64,000 bases of DNA, taken from Halarcobacter mediterraneus (lineage in GTDB: Bacteria > Campylobacterota > Campylobacteria > Campylobacterales > Arcobacteraceae). The stretch's first letter is position 1. Each line of letters opens with the position of its first letter. Where the stretch lies: assembly GCF_004116625.1 (NCBI RefSeq), contig NZ_NXIE01000001.1:310001-374000 (forward strand), given 5' to 3'. The position numbers and the translations under genes are program-made. Below the pieces are notes generated by a model. It saw nothing but the letters and a program-made list of their open reading frames with translations. It was not told the origin of the DNA and did no database searches. This document shows positions 8,231 to 16,482 of the stretch, one piece after another.

Positions 8231-9160
8231 TTAAGTAATAATTCTGTTTAAATATTTCTCAAATTTGTAAAAGAAATTTTCTCTTCCTCTTCTTATTAGT
8301 TCTTCCAGTTCAAAAACGCAAGATAGGGCATCTAGAGTTTTTAATAGTATTAATCCATTATTAATATATCTATAAATATATAACTTTGTATCTATTGTTG
8401 AATTATTATGAATAATGATTGAATAATTTTCTATTAAACTATTTTCTAGAACAATTTTTTTGAAATTTTCAAAACTATATTCTTTATCTATATATCTTGC
8501 TTGTATATAATATACATTTTTTTCTTTTATATTATTATCAATATAGCTATTTTCAAATTCAATAAAATTTGTCTTTAAAAATTCTAAATTACAATATTCA
8601 CTTGTATCATCTACTAGATCTATTTTAATTTTATTTGGATTTTCAATTTTTATTTCAGTTTTATTATTAGTTTCATTTTCTTCATTAAGATTTGAAATAT
8701 TATCATATTCAATAAGTTCTTCATATCCTTTATCTTTTAAGAATTCTTTTAATAGATTGATGAATGTAGAATAATCAATTGAGGAGTCTTTTTTATTTCT
8801 AAATTGTTTTAAAGAACCATTTTCTAATAATTTTTTATAGAGTTCACTTGCTTTTGGATTTTTTTCTTCAGTTATAAAATAAGCTATTGTTTTTAAATTT
8901 CTTAGAAATAGTGTATTGAGTAAACCTTTTTCATACTCTTCTTTTAAAAACTCTTTACAATATTTTTCGTAAGCAGATCTAGATATTATATCAATTTCTT
9001 CACAAAATTTATCTACTTGCCTTTTTGTTGATAATCCACTAAATAAAAGCTTTTTTATATATTCTATATTTTGTAAGAATAAGTCTTTTTTAGAGATTTT
9101 AATATTAGTTTCATCTAGACATGAGATTAAGTCAATGAATATTTCTTTTTTATTTTTCAT
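8231..9160 (-). CDS. unrecognised 309-residue protein, possibly DNA-binding
   Basis: I do not recognise this protein. It is soluble, rich in Lys, Glu, Asn and Ile, and has no signal peptide. The N-terminal 140 residues are predicted helical (KRQVDKFCEEIDIISRSAYE reads like a helix-turn-helix segment). A short Asn/Glu-rich linker near 155-175 leads to a C-terminal mixed alpha/beta domain. Its upstream region holds four phased AAACTATAA repeats (9173-9235), the pattern of an autoregulated plasmid replication or partition-type protein, so a DNA-binding role is a reasonable guess. The neighbouring small membrane protein and the tRNA gene make a mobile-element remnant possible. Confidence 0.5.
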   Translation of the reverse strand: MKNKKEIFIDLISCLDETNIKISKKDLFLQNIEYIKKLLFSGLSTKRQVDKFCEEIDIISRSAYEKYCKEFLKEEYEKGLLNTLFLRNLKTIAYFITEEKNPKASELYKKLLENGSLKQFRNKKDSSIDYSTFINLLKEFLKDKGYEELIEYDNISNLNEENETNNKTEIKIENPNKIKIDLVDDTSEYCNLEFLKTNFIEFENSYIDNNIKEKNVYYIQARYIDKEYSFENFKKIVLENSLIENYSIIIHNNSTIDTKLYIYRYINNGLILLKTLDALSCVFELEELIRRGRENFFYKFEKYLNRIIT

Positions 9161-9172
9161 GATTTACCTTTA

Positions 9173-9235
9173 AAACTATAATAAAACTATAATATAATAT
9201 TTTTTAAACTATAATAAAATATATAAAAACTATAA
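9173..9235. repeat. four phased direct repeats AAACTATAA (iteron-like)
   Basis: AAACTATAA occurs at 9173-9181, 9184-9192, 9206-9214 and 9227-9235. The starts are 11, 22 and 21 bp apart, so all copies fall on one face of the helix. The array begins 13 bp upstream of the ATG of the 309-residue gene and lies between it and the divergent membrane gene. It looks like an operator or iteron array. Confidence 0.6.
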
Positions 9236-9298
9236 AAATGATACAAAATTAAAAGTTTTATTGGATATTATCTCTTAATAAATTTTATAGGTTAGTTA

Positions 9299-9556
9299 AT
9301 GATACTTGAATACCTTTTTTACTTTTTATCATGTACTTTGATACTTATTATTTATAGTTTCTATTTAATAAATCTTTTTAAATCAACTATTATAAGAATA
9401 AAAGATTTTGAATCAATAGTTTTGATTTTAATGATAATATTATGGATAATTATAGCAGTATTTTTAGGTTTTGATATTATTAGTAGAGATATTGGATTAT
9501 CAGTTTTTATAATAACTTTTATTCCTTTTTCTCTTTTTAAATTATTAAAAAAATAA
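9299..9556 (+). CDS. small membrane protein, unknown
   Basis: An 85-residue, almost wholly hydrophobic protein with about three membrane helices (residues 3-25, 38-60 and 62-80) ending in KLLKK. No family recognised. The ribosome binding site is weak. The gene stops 4 nt before the 3' end of the tRNA-Leu gene on the other strand, so any transcription past its end would run antisense through the tRNA. Confidence 0.5.
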   Translation: MILEYLFYFLSCTLILIIYSFYLINLFKSTIIRIKDFESIVLILMIILWIIIAVFLGFDIISRDIGLSVFIITFIPFSLFKLLKK

Positions 9557-9559
9557 AAG

Positions 9560-9644
9560 TGGTACCTGTGGAGGGACTCGAACCCTCAAGACCTAAGTCA
9601 TCGGATTTTGAATCCGACGTGTTTACCAGTTTCACCACACAGGC
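9560..9644 (-). tRNA. tRNA-Leu (anticodon CAA)
   Basis: An 85-nt class II tRNA read on the minus strand: acceptor stem GCCTGTG pairing with CACAGGT (one G-U), anticodon stem TCGGA/TCCGA around the loop TTCAAAA with anticodon CAA, a long variable arm, T loop GGTTCGAGTCC, discriminator A and an encoded CCA at 9560-9562. CAA reads the UUG leucine codon. Confidence 0.97.
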
Positions 9645-9668
9645 ATAAAGTAAGTAGAATAAAAAAAA

Positions 9669-9690
9669 GGATCTATCAAAAGATAGACCC
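9669..9690 (-). terminator. rho-independent terminator of the HU gene
   Basis: On the minus strand GGGTCTATC pairs with GATAGATCC around a TTTT loop and is followed by a long T run (the A run at 9659-9668). It lies 24 nt after the HU stop codon and just before the tRNA. Confidence 0.88.
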
Positions 9691-9713
9691 TTTTCCCTTT
9701 GAAGATGTAGTAA

Positions 9714-9989
9714 TTACTTAGCTACTGCTTCTTTTAAAGCTTTTCCAACTTTGAATTTTGCTACAGTTGTAGCTGGTACTTTAACAGTTTTATCAGTACC
9801 TGGAACTTTTGCAGTTCTTTCAGCTCTATCTGCTGTAGTAAATGTTCCAAATCCAATAAAACTTACAGATTCTTTTTTTACTAAAGTTTCAGTAATAGTC
9901 TCTAATACTGCATCAACAGCACCCTTTGCATCTTTTTTAGAAAGACCAGCTTTAGTTGCAACCGCATCAATAAATTCAGCTTTGTTCAT
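9714..9989 (-). CDS. hup: HU-family nucleoid protein
   Basis: A 91-residue DNA-bending protein of the HU/IHF family, the major nucleoid protein, acting as a dimer. It starts MNKAEFIDAVA, has the helical dimer region with SKKDAKGAVDAVLETI, the FIGFGTF turn, and the DNA-gripping arm with the conserved proline in KVPATTVAKFKVG. Length equals that of typical HU proteins. It has a good site (AAGGAG) before the ATG and its own terminator. As the only HU-type gene in the window it is named hup without a subunit letter. Confidence 0.97.
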   Translation of the reverse strand: MNKAEFIDAVATKAGLSKKDAKGAVDAVLETITETLVKKESVSFIGFGTFTTADRAERTAKVPGTDKTVKVPATTVAKFKVGKALKEAVAK

Positions 9990-10103
9990 AGACGAACTCC
10001 TTATGTAAGATAAAAATTAAGTAAACTTTATAGTAATTAACCTTTAAAATAGCTAAAAAACCTCATAACTAGGGGCTAAATTCTTATGAAATTTAATAAT
10101 TTA

Positions 10104-10682
10104 TTATCTAAAAGTAGATTTTATACTTAAAAGTCGACAAGAGTTTTCTAAAATGGCAATTCTTTTTACTAAATTATTTATATCTCTGTCATACACATAT
10201 GTACCAATACCTTTTATTACCATTATATGATTATTTGATTCTTTTAAGTATTTAGTTATTTCTAAAGCATTTCTAGCATACCATGATTCATAGTCTCCTG
10301 GGTCATATACTTCTATTTTAGAAAATTGTGTTTTTCCAAAATAATCACTAAAAATAATTTCATTATGTTCAAAAGTATATGCAGTTGTATAAATAGGCAT
10401 TCCAAATGCAATATATTTTGCTTCATGTATATTATTGTAGATAGTAGAATGTATTTCCGATTCAATACTTGCTATATTCCATCTGTAGTCTCTTTTATTC
10501 ATATTCAATTTACAAAAAGATCTTTCTGTCATTTCATCAAATATTGCATCTGAAGTATTTATTACAAAAGTATTATGGTCTTCTTTTGCAGAGATTGCTC
10601 CATGATATATCCCAAAAAAGTTTTTTCTAAACATTGTTAAAGATAAGTCACTAAGAAGTTTTACTGTATTTGGATCTATCAT
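10104..10682 (-). CDS. class II aldolase/adducin-family protein
   Basis: A 192-residue protein of the class II aldolase/adducin fold, as in fuculose-phosphate aldolase and related zinc enzymes. It is shorter than the classical enzymes (about 210-220). The expected metal histidines of the HxH motif are not obvious: IYHGAISAK matches the start of the family, and KYIAFGMPIYTTAY takes the place of the usual HxH strand. This loss suggests either a different metal site or a non-aldolase role. Such small aldolase-like genes next to rsmH are found in Campylobacterota with unknown substrates. It is transcribed away from rsmH, 61 bp apart. Confidence 0.65.
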   Translation of the reverse strand: MIDPNTVKLLSDLSLTMFRKNFFGIYHGAISAKEDHNTFVINTSDAIFDEMTERSFCKLNMNKRDYRWNIASIESEIHSTIYNNIHEAKYIAFGMPIYTTAYTFEHNEIIFSDYFGKTQFSKIEVYDPGDYESWYARNALEITKYLKESNNHIMVIKGIGTYVYDRDINNLVKRIAILENSCRLLSIKSTFR

Positions 10683-10743
10683 TTTAAAATACCTTAAATA
10701 AAAATTTAGCTATTATACAGAAAAATTACTAAGGACATTTTTA

Positions 10744-11646
10744 ATGCAGATTCCCCATATTCCAGTACTTTTTCAAGAGACTCTTGATGCTTTTGAAGGT
10801 ATAAATGATGGATATATTATTGATTGTACTACTGGTTATGGTGGTCATAGTGAAGGATTATTAAAACAATATCCAAATATAAAGTTAATATGTAATGATC
10901 AAGATGATGAGGCTTTAAGTTTTTCAAAAGAGAGATTAAAAAGTTTTGAAAACCGAATAATTTTCAATAAAGGTAATTTTGAACATGTTATTGAAAAGTA
11001 TAAAAATGAAAGTGTTAAAGGTATTTTAGCTGATATTGGTGTTTCTTCTTTACAGTTAGATAAAGAAGAAAGAGGGTTTGGTTTTGAAAGTTCTTCTTTG
11101 GATATGAGAATGAATCAAGATCAAACTCTAGATGCTTCAACCGTTGTAAATACTTATTCTCAATTTGATTTGGAAAGAGTTTTAAAAGAATATGGGGAAG
11201 TTAGAGAATATAAAAAAGTTGCATCTTTAATTGTTAATAATAGACCTTTTTCTTCTGCCAAACAATTATCAGATTTATTGCTAAAAAAGATGTATAAAGG
11301 AAAAATTCATCCTGCTACATTACCATTTCAAGGTATTAGAATAGAAGTAAATGATGAATTAGGTGTTTTAGAAAGACTTTTTGATTCAATTGAGAAGGCT
11401 AAATTTAAAGATTGTACTATTGCTATAATCTCTTTTCATTCTTTAGAGGATAGAATAGTTAAAAATTATTTTAAAAAATGGAGTAAATCTTGTATTTGTC
11501 CAAGTGATGCTTTTCGTTGTACTTGTGGTAATAATCACTCTTTAGGGAAAATCATAACAAGAAAACCTATTATTCCAACAAAAGAAGAAATAAAGCAGAA
11601 CCCTAGAAGTAGAAGTTCAAAATTAAGGATTTTTAAATTTGATTAG
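10744..11646 (+). CDS. rsmH: 16S rRNA m4C1402 N4-methyltransferase RsmH
   Basis: A 300-residue S-adenosylmethionine-dependent enzyme that methylates N4 of C1402 in 16S rRNA at the decoding centre. It has the family start HIPVLFQETLDAF, the SAM-binding loop DCTTGYGGHSEGLL (residues 26-39), ADIGVSSLQLD, the RGFGFESSSLDMRM segment, RPFSSAKQLSDLL, ISFHSLEDRIVKN and the C-terminal NPRSRSSKLR. Length matches the family. The next gene overlaps it by 8 nt and looks like ftsL, the usual division-cluster neighbour of rsmH (mraW). Confidence 0.97.
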   Translation: MQIPHIPVLFQETLDAFEGINDGYIIDCTTGYGGHSEGLLKQYPNIKLICNDQDDEALSFSKERLKSFENRIIFNKGNFEHVIEKYKNESVKGILADIGVSSLQLDKEERGFGFESSSLDMRMNQDQTLDASTVVNTYSQFDLERVLKEYGEVREYKKVASLIVNNRPFSSAKQLSDLLLKKMYKGKIHPATLPFQGIRIEVNDELGVLERLFDSIEKAKFKDCTIAIISFHSLEDRIVKNYFKKWSKSCICPSDAFRCTCGNNHSLGKIITRKPIIPTKEEIKQNPRSRSSKLRIFKFD

Positions 11647-11908
11647 ACTTAATTCTAAAAGCTCAATTTTAATAGTACTTTGTACTTTATTTTTTTCTCT
11701 TGTTTTATTTTTCCCAAAAATTTTTTTGGCAAACAATATTTATTATGTAAGTAAAGATATAAATAAGCTTTATGCTCATTATACTTCTTTAAAAGAAGAG
11801 AATAAGTTTTTGGCTCAACAATTAGAAGATATGAAATTTAAAAATCAAATTGAAGATTCTTTAATAATTTATTCAATAGAAGAGGCTTATGGTAAAAACA
11901 ATAATTGA
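11639..11908 (+). CDS. FtsL-like small division protein
   Basis: An 89-residue bitopic membrane protein: a short basic N-terminus, one membrane helix (about residues 8-32) and a coiled-coil periplasmic tail (YYVSKDINKLYAHYTSLKEENKFLAQQLEDM). This is the architecture of FtsL, which joins FtsB and FtsQ in the divisome, and the position right behind rsmH supports it. The start is a TTG inside the rsmH 3' end (8-nt overlap). Sequence similarity in FtsL is always weak, so the call rests on topology and context. The RND permease gene overlaps its end by 20 nt. Confidence 0.65.
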   Translation: MIRLNSKSSILIVLCTLFFSLVLFFPKIFLANNIYYVSKDINKLYAHYTSLKEENKFLAQQLEDMKFKNQIEDSLIIYSIEEAYGKNNN

Positions 11909-14900
11909 GTTTTCATTAAGAAAACCTATTCTTAATCATTTTTTATTATTTTTCTTATTAGTATTATCTATACTTGCATATTCAAATATTTCAAAAGAAA
12001 TTTTTCCACCTTCTTCTTTAGATGCAGTTTCTATTACTGGTTCTTATGCAGGGGCTAGTTCTGATTTACTGGATAAAATGGCAGTGGAAGATATTGAAGA
12101 TGAACTTGGTTCTATCGAAGAAGCTAGTGAGGTAACTTCTGTAATAAAAAATGGATATTTTTCTATTAATATAGAATTAAAAAAAGGTTTTATTGCTCAA
12201 GATATAATTGATGATGTAAAAGATATTGTTACAAAAACAAAGGTTAATCTTCCTACTGATATGGATGAGCCTATAGTAAAGGAAGTAGTTGCAGAGATTC
12301 CTCTTATTACTGTAGTTATTTATGGGGAGGAGAAAAAAGAAAATCTTCTTAAAATTGCCGATGATATTAAGTCTAGAATCTCTTCTTTAAAAGACTTAAG
12401 TTCAATTTCTATTTGGGGAGATAGTGATAAAGAGTTATTAATAAAATTTGATGAGAATAAAATTTCAGCTTATGGTTTAAATTTACAAGATGTTATTAAC
12501 TCTGTACAAAATATAAGTTCTATTTTCCCTGCAGGGATTATAAAAGACTCAAAAAGGCATTATTATTTAAGTACTTTTAATGGTGAAAAGAGTATTGAAG
12601 CTGTAAATAATACAATTATTAAGGTTTCAGATAAAAAGCTTTTATTAAAAGATATTGCTAAAATAGAGTTTAAATTAGCAGATGTGAATACTATATCTCG
12701 TTTTAATAGAAACCGTGATGTTTCTATTGGAATAAATAAAAGTGAAACAGGTGATGCAATAGAGCTTGTAAAAAGAATAAGAGAGATTTTAGAAGAAGCA
12801 AAAAATGATTATCCTAATATTGAGTTTGCAACACATACTGATACTTCTGTATGGATTAAAAATAGACTTAATACAGTAGTTTCAAATATATTTTTTGGAC
12901 TTTGTCTTTTATTTATAGCTTTATTTTATTTTATAAATATAAGAATAGCAATTGTAATTGCAATAGGAATTCCTACTTCTTTTATGATTGGTCTTATTTC
13001 AGCTGAATTAATGGGTTACAGTTTAAATATGCTTTCTTTATTAGGTGCTTTAATTGCTTTAGGTATGCTTGTAGATGAAGCAATTGTTGTTGGTGAAAAT
13101 ATCTATAGACATATGGAAATGGGAAAAACTCGATTTCAAGCAGCATTAGATGGTTCAATGGAAGTCTACCCTGCAGTTTTAACTGCTACAGCAACTACTA
13201 TTTTTGCATTTCTTCCCATTTTACTTATGAGTGGAGAAATGGGTAAATTTATGAAAGTTTTACCTATAATGATTACTATCTTACTTTTATCTTCTTTAGT
13301 AGAAGCTTTTTTCTTTTTACCCTTACATGCTAAACAAATATTTAATGTTCATTCAAAAGAAAAAAGGGCAGATAGAATTTGGCAGGTAAATAAAAAAATT
13401 TATAAAACTATTTTAGCTTATTTATTAAAAAAGAGATTTATAGCTTTATTTTCTATGGTATTAATAATTTTATTTTCTACTGTTTTTGTAGCTTCTAAAT
13501 CAAAATTTGAACTTTTACCTGAGTTTGATACTACTCAATTATTTATAAGTGGTTCTGTTGGAGTTGGTAAAAAAATAGAACAAACCGAACAATTAATAAA
13601 AAGAATAGAAGAGAAAATTTTAAAAGAATATGATTTTTCAAATAATATTGATTCTTTATCTTCTGTTGTTGGTATAAAGTTAGATGGTAAGAATCTACCT
13701 CAAAATGAAGAGTTTTATTTTCAAATTTTTGTAAATTTATATGAAAGAGCACCACAAAATATTTTTGATAAATACATAAATCCTTATTTATCTCCTGAAT
13801 ATGATGATACAAATATGATTAGAGAAAAATCAGCTCAAGATATTGAAAAAGAGTTAAAAGTATTGTTGAAACCTCTTATTGATTCTAAGGATTTTTCTGA
13901 ATTAAAAGTTTCAGCTTCAGGAGCAGGAATAGTAAAAAATGATATTGAATTAGCTATATCAAGTTCTAAGGATCAAAATATAAATAAAGCTGTTAAACTT
14001 TTAAAAGATAAACTTAATTTAATAGATGGTGTTTCTAATGTAGCAGATGATATTTTAGTTGGAAATATTGAATTGAAATTTAAAATAAATGAATATGGAC
14101 AGAAGTTAGGATTTAGTGAAAGCTATATATTATCTTCTATTAGACCTTTTTATTTTAAAGGGGCTTATGCCAAAATGTTTGATAATAATGGAATAGTTGA
14201 GATAATTTTTCAAAGTAAAAACAAAGATGAATTATCCTCATTAGATAATTTTGAAGTTTTAATTCCTAACACCAATCAAAAAGTTTTGTTAAAAGAAGTT
14301 GTGACAATTGTTAGAAAAAATGCACAATCACAAATATTTAAAGAAGATTCAAAGAGAATTGTTTCTGTAACTGCAAGTATAAATGAAACAACATCTTCTG
14401 AAGTTTTTGAACAATTAAATCCTTTATTAGAAGAGTTAAAAAGTCTTGTAAAAATAGATATAAAAGGAGAACAAGAAGAAAATGAAAAAGTTCAAAAAGA
14501 GATGGCTCAGGCTGCATTAATTTCGATTATTCTTATTTTTCTTGCTCTTATTTGGATGTTTGATTCTTTAGTTAAATCTTTAATAATTCTTTCTACAATT
14601 CCTTTATCTTTTTTAGGTGTTTTAATAGGTCATATTTTGTTGGATTTAAATATTTCAATGCCAAGTTTAATTGGAATTGTAGGACTTGCAGGTGTAATTG
14701 TAAATGATGGAATTATTATGATGGATTTTATAAAAAAAGCAAAAAACTTAGAAGAAATACAAACTTATGCGCTTATGCGTTTACGGCCAATTCTTTTAAC
14801 TTCTATAACAACTATTTTAGGACTTTTTACTTTAACTTTTTTTGCATCTGGTCAAGCTTTAATTCTTCAACCTATGGCAGTTTCTCTAGCCTTTGGTATT

Positions 14901-14978
14901 CTTTGGGCAACGGTATTAAATCTTTATTATATACCTATGTTATACAGATTAGTTTATTTAAGAAAAGCTCAAAACTAG
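11889..14978 (+). CDS. RND-family efflux permease
   Basis: A 1029-residue inner-membrane RND transporter of the AcrB/HAE type, about 12 membrane helices with two large periplasmic loops. Visible features: the first helix after SLRKPILNHF, the conserved FFP-like start of the porter domain (EIFPPSSLDAVSITGSYAGAS), helix 4 with GMLVDEAIVVGENIYRHME (the proton-relay Asp, followed by Glu where AcrB has a second Asp), and the second-half segment GVIVNDGIIMMDF where AcrB has its relay lysine. The changed relay residues place it in a subgroup apart from AcrB. No adaptor or outer-membrane channel gene is adjacent, and the gene overlaps the ftsL-like gene by 20 nt. Substrate unknown. Confidence 0.9.
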   Translation: MVKTIIEFSLRKPILNHFLLFFLLVLSILAYSNISKEIFPPSSLDAVSITGSYAGASSDLLDKMAVEDIEDELGSIEEASEVTSVIKNGYFSINIELKKGFIAQDIIDDVKDIVTKTKVNLPTDMDEPIVKEVVAEIPLITVVIYGEEKKENLLKIADDIKSRISSLKDLSSISIWGDSDKELLIKFDENKISAYGLNLQDVINSVQNISSIFPAGIIKDSKRHYYLSTFNGEKSIEAVNNTIIKVSDKKLLLKDIAKIEFKLADVNTISRFNRNRDVSIGINKSETGDAIELVKRIREILEEAKNDYPNIEFATHTDTSVWIKNRLNTVVSNIFFGLCLLFIALFYFINIRIAIVIAIGIPTSFMIGLISAELMGYSLNMLSLLGALIALGMLVDEAIVVGENIYRHMEMGKTRFQAALDGSMEVYPAVLTATATTIFAFLPILLMSGEMGKFMKVLPIMITILLLSSLVEAFFFLPLHAKQIFNVHSKEKRADRIWQVNKKIYKTILAYLLKKRFIALFSMVLIILFSTVFVASKSKFELLPEFDTTQLFISGSVGVGKKIEQTEQLIKRIEEKILKEYDFSNNIDSLSSVVGIKLDGKNLPQNEEFYFQIFVNLYERAPQNIFDKYINPYLSPEYDDTNMIREKSAQDIEKELKVLLKPLIDSKDFSELKVSASGAGIVKNDIELAISSSKDQNINKAVKLLKDKLNLIDGVSNVADDILVGNIELKFKINEYGQKLGFSESYILSSIRPFYFKGAYAKMFDNNGIVEIIFQSKNKDELSSLDNFEVLIPNTNQKVLLKEVVTIVRKNAQSQIFKEDSKRIVSVTASINETTSSEVFEQLNPLLEELKSLVKIDIKGEQEENEKVQKEMAQAALISIILIFLALIWMFDSLVKSLIILSTIPLSFLGVLIGHILLDLNISMPSLIGIVGLAGVIVNDGIIMMDFIKKAKNLEEIQTYALMRLRPILLTSITTILGLFTLTFFASGQALILQPMAVSLAFGILWATVLNLYYIPMLYRLVYLRKAQN

Positions 14979-16402
14979 AGCTTTTCTGCTTTTTTTATAA
15001 TAGAGTTAATCATATTATTAAATACTAAATAATGAATAGGGACTAGACTATACCAATAAATTCTTCCAAATAAACCCTTTGGATAAAAATATGCTGATTG
15101 AATTAGTTTATTATCCTCAATTTTAAACTCCAACCAAGCATCTCCTGGAACTTTCATTTGAGCATATAAAAGTAGTCTTTCATTTTCTTTTATATCAACA
15201 ACTTTCCAAAAATCTAAACTTTCTCCTATATTAAGACTATATTGATTTTTTCTACCTCTATTTAGTCCGACTCCTCCTAATAATTTATCAATAAAACCAC
15301 GAACTTCCCATAGTGAATCAAAAATAAACCAGCCATCTTTCCCTCCAATACTTATAAAACTTTTATAAACTTGTACTTTAGATACTGTTAAAATCTCTTT
15401 TTCCTTTCTATCTACATAAATAGCATCGGCAATTTCTTTTTCATGGTCTTTATCCCAAACTTTAGCTGAGTTATCTGTATCTGACCAACGACTTATAACT
15501 TGATTCATTTTTATTTCTTTTACGGCTTTTTTAACAGCTTTTTCATAAGATAAAGGATTTATTCCTGGAAAATATTTTCTTGCATTGTTATTTTGTATAA
15601 TGACTTCTGATTTTAAACCTTCAATTAGTGCTTTTGCTACTTTAAATTGTACGGGAGTAAAAAGATTTAGCCAGTAAGATGAAAGATTAATTGATAAAAA
15701 AGGTAATGGAATAATTATTCTTTTTAACTTTAAAACTTTTGCAGTAAGCAACATCATTTGTTTATAGGTTAGCTGTTCACTTCCTATATCAATTATTAGG
15801 TTTTTTTTCTCTTTTAAGTATAAAGATTGTTCTAAATATTTTAAAACATCATCTACTGCGATAGGCTGTGCTTTTGTATTTACCCATTTAGGGGTTGTCA
15901 TAATAGGCAGTTTTTCTGTTAAGTTTCTGATAATCTCAAAACTAGTACTTCCTGAACCTATAATAACCCCAGCTCTTATCCAAATAGTTTGAATATCTTT
16001 TTTAGAACTTAAAATTTCTCCTGTTTGTATTCTACTTAAGAGGTGTTCACTTGTTTGTTCATTTTTAACACCAAGTCCACCTAAATAGATAACTTTTTTA
16101 ACGCCACATTGCTGGGCTATATCAATAAAGTTTTGGGCTGAAATTTTATCTAAATCTTTATAATTATCCCTAGATAAAGAGTGTATTAAATAATAAGCTA
16201 CATCGATTCCTGTAAGAGCCTTTTTTAACTTTTCTTTATCAAAAGTATCTCCTTCAAAAATTTCAAAATTTTTATTTATATCTTTTGATAAAGTTTTTTT
16301 ATTTCTAACATAAACTCTTAATGTTATTTCTTTATTTTCAAGAAGTTTTCTTTTTAATCTTCTTCCGATATACCCAGTTGAACCAGTAAGTAGTACTTTC
16401 AT
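14975..16402 (-). CDS. SDR-family NAD(P)-binding protein with DUF2867
   Basis: A 475-residue two-domain protein. The N-terminal half is an atypical short-chain dehydrogenase/NmrA-like Rossmann domain with TGSTGYIGRRL (residues 7-17) and VAYYLIHSLS in place of the catalytic YxxxK strand. The C-terminal half (about 325-475) is a DUF2867 domain, a START/polyketide-cyclase-like fold that binds small hydrophobic molecules, ending with FGRIYWYSLVPIHYLVF. This fusion is widespread in proteobacteria and its reaction is not established; a role in lipid or quinone metabolism has been proposed for relatives. The gene overlaps the convergent RND gene by 4 nt. Confidence 0.85.
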   Translation of the reverse strand: MKVLLTGSTGYIGRRLKRKLLENKEITLRVYVRNKKTLSKDINKNFEIFEGDTFDKEKLKKALTGIDVAYYLIHSLSRDNYKDLDKISAQNFIDIAQQCGVKKVIYLGGLGVKNEQTSEHLLSRIQTGEILSSKKDIQTIWIRAGVIIGSGSTSFEIIRNLTEKLPIMTTPKWVNTKAQPIAVDDVLKYLEQSLYLKEKKNLIIDIGSEQLTYKQMMLLTAKVLKLKRIIIPLPFLSINLSSYWLNLFTPVQFKVAKALIEGLKSEVIIQNNNARKYFPGINPLSYEKAVKKAVKEIKMNQVISRWSDTDNSAKVWDKDHEKEIADAIYVDRKEKEILTVSKVQVYKSFISIGGKDGWFIFDSLWEVRGFIDKLLGGVGLNRGRKNQYSLNIGESLDFWKVVDIKENERLLLYAQMKVPGDAWLEFKIEDNKLIQSAYFYPKGLFGRIYWYSLVPIHYLVFNNMINSIIKKAEKL

Positions 16403-16482
16403 GATATATCCTTTTTTTATTATTTTATCATTACTTATGGTTTCTTTGTATTAAAAAAATGTTATTAAATCTATATTTAAAG

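Noticed and set aside
8150-9644. Integrated element using the tRNA-Leu 3' end as attachment site
   Set aside because: No second copy of the tRNA 3' end is visible in the window and no integrase is present; the two orphan genes alone do not prove integration.
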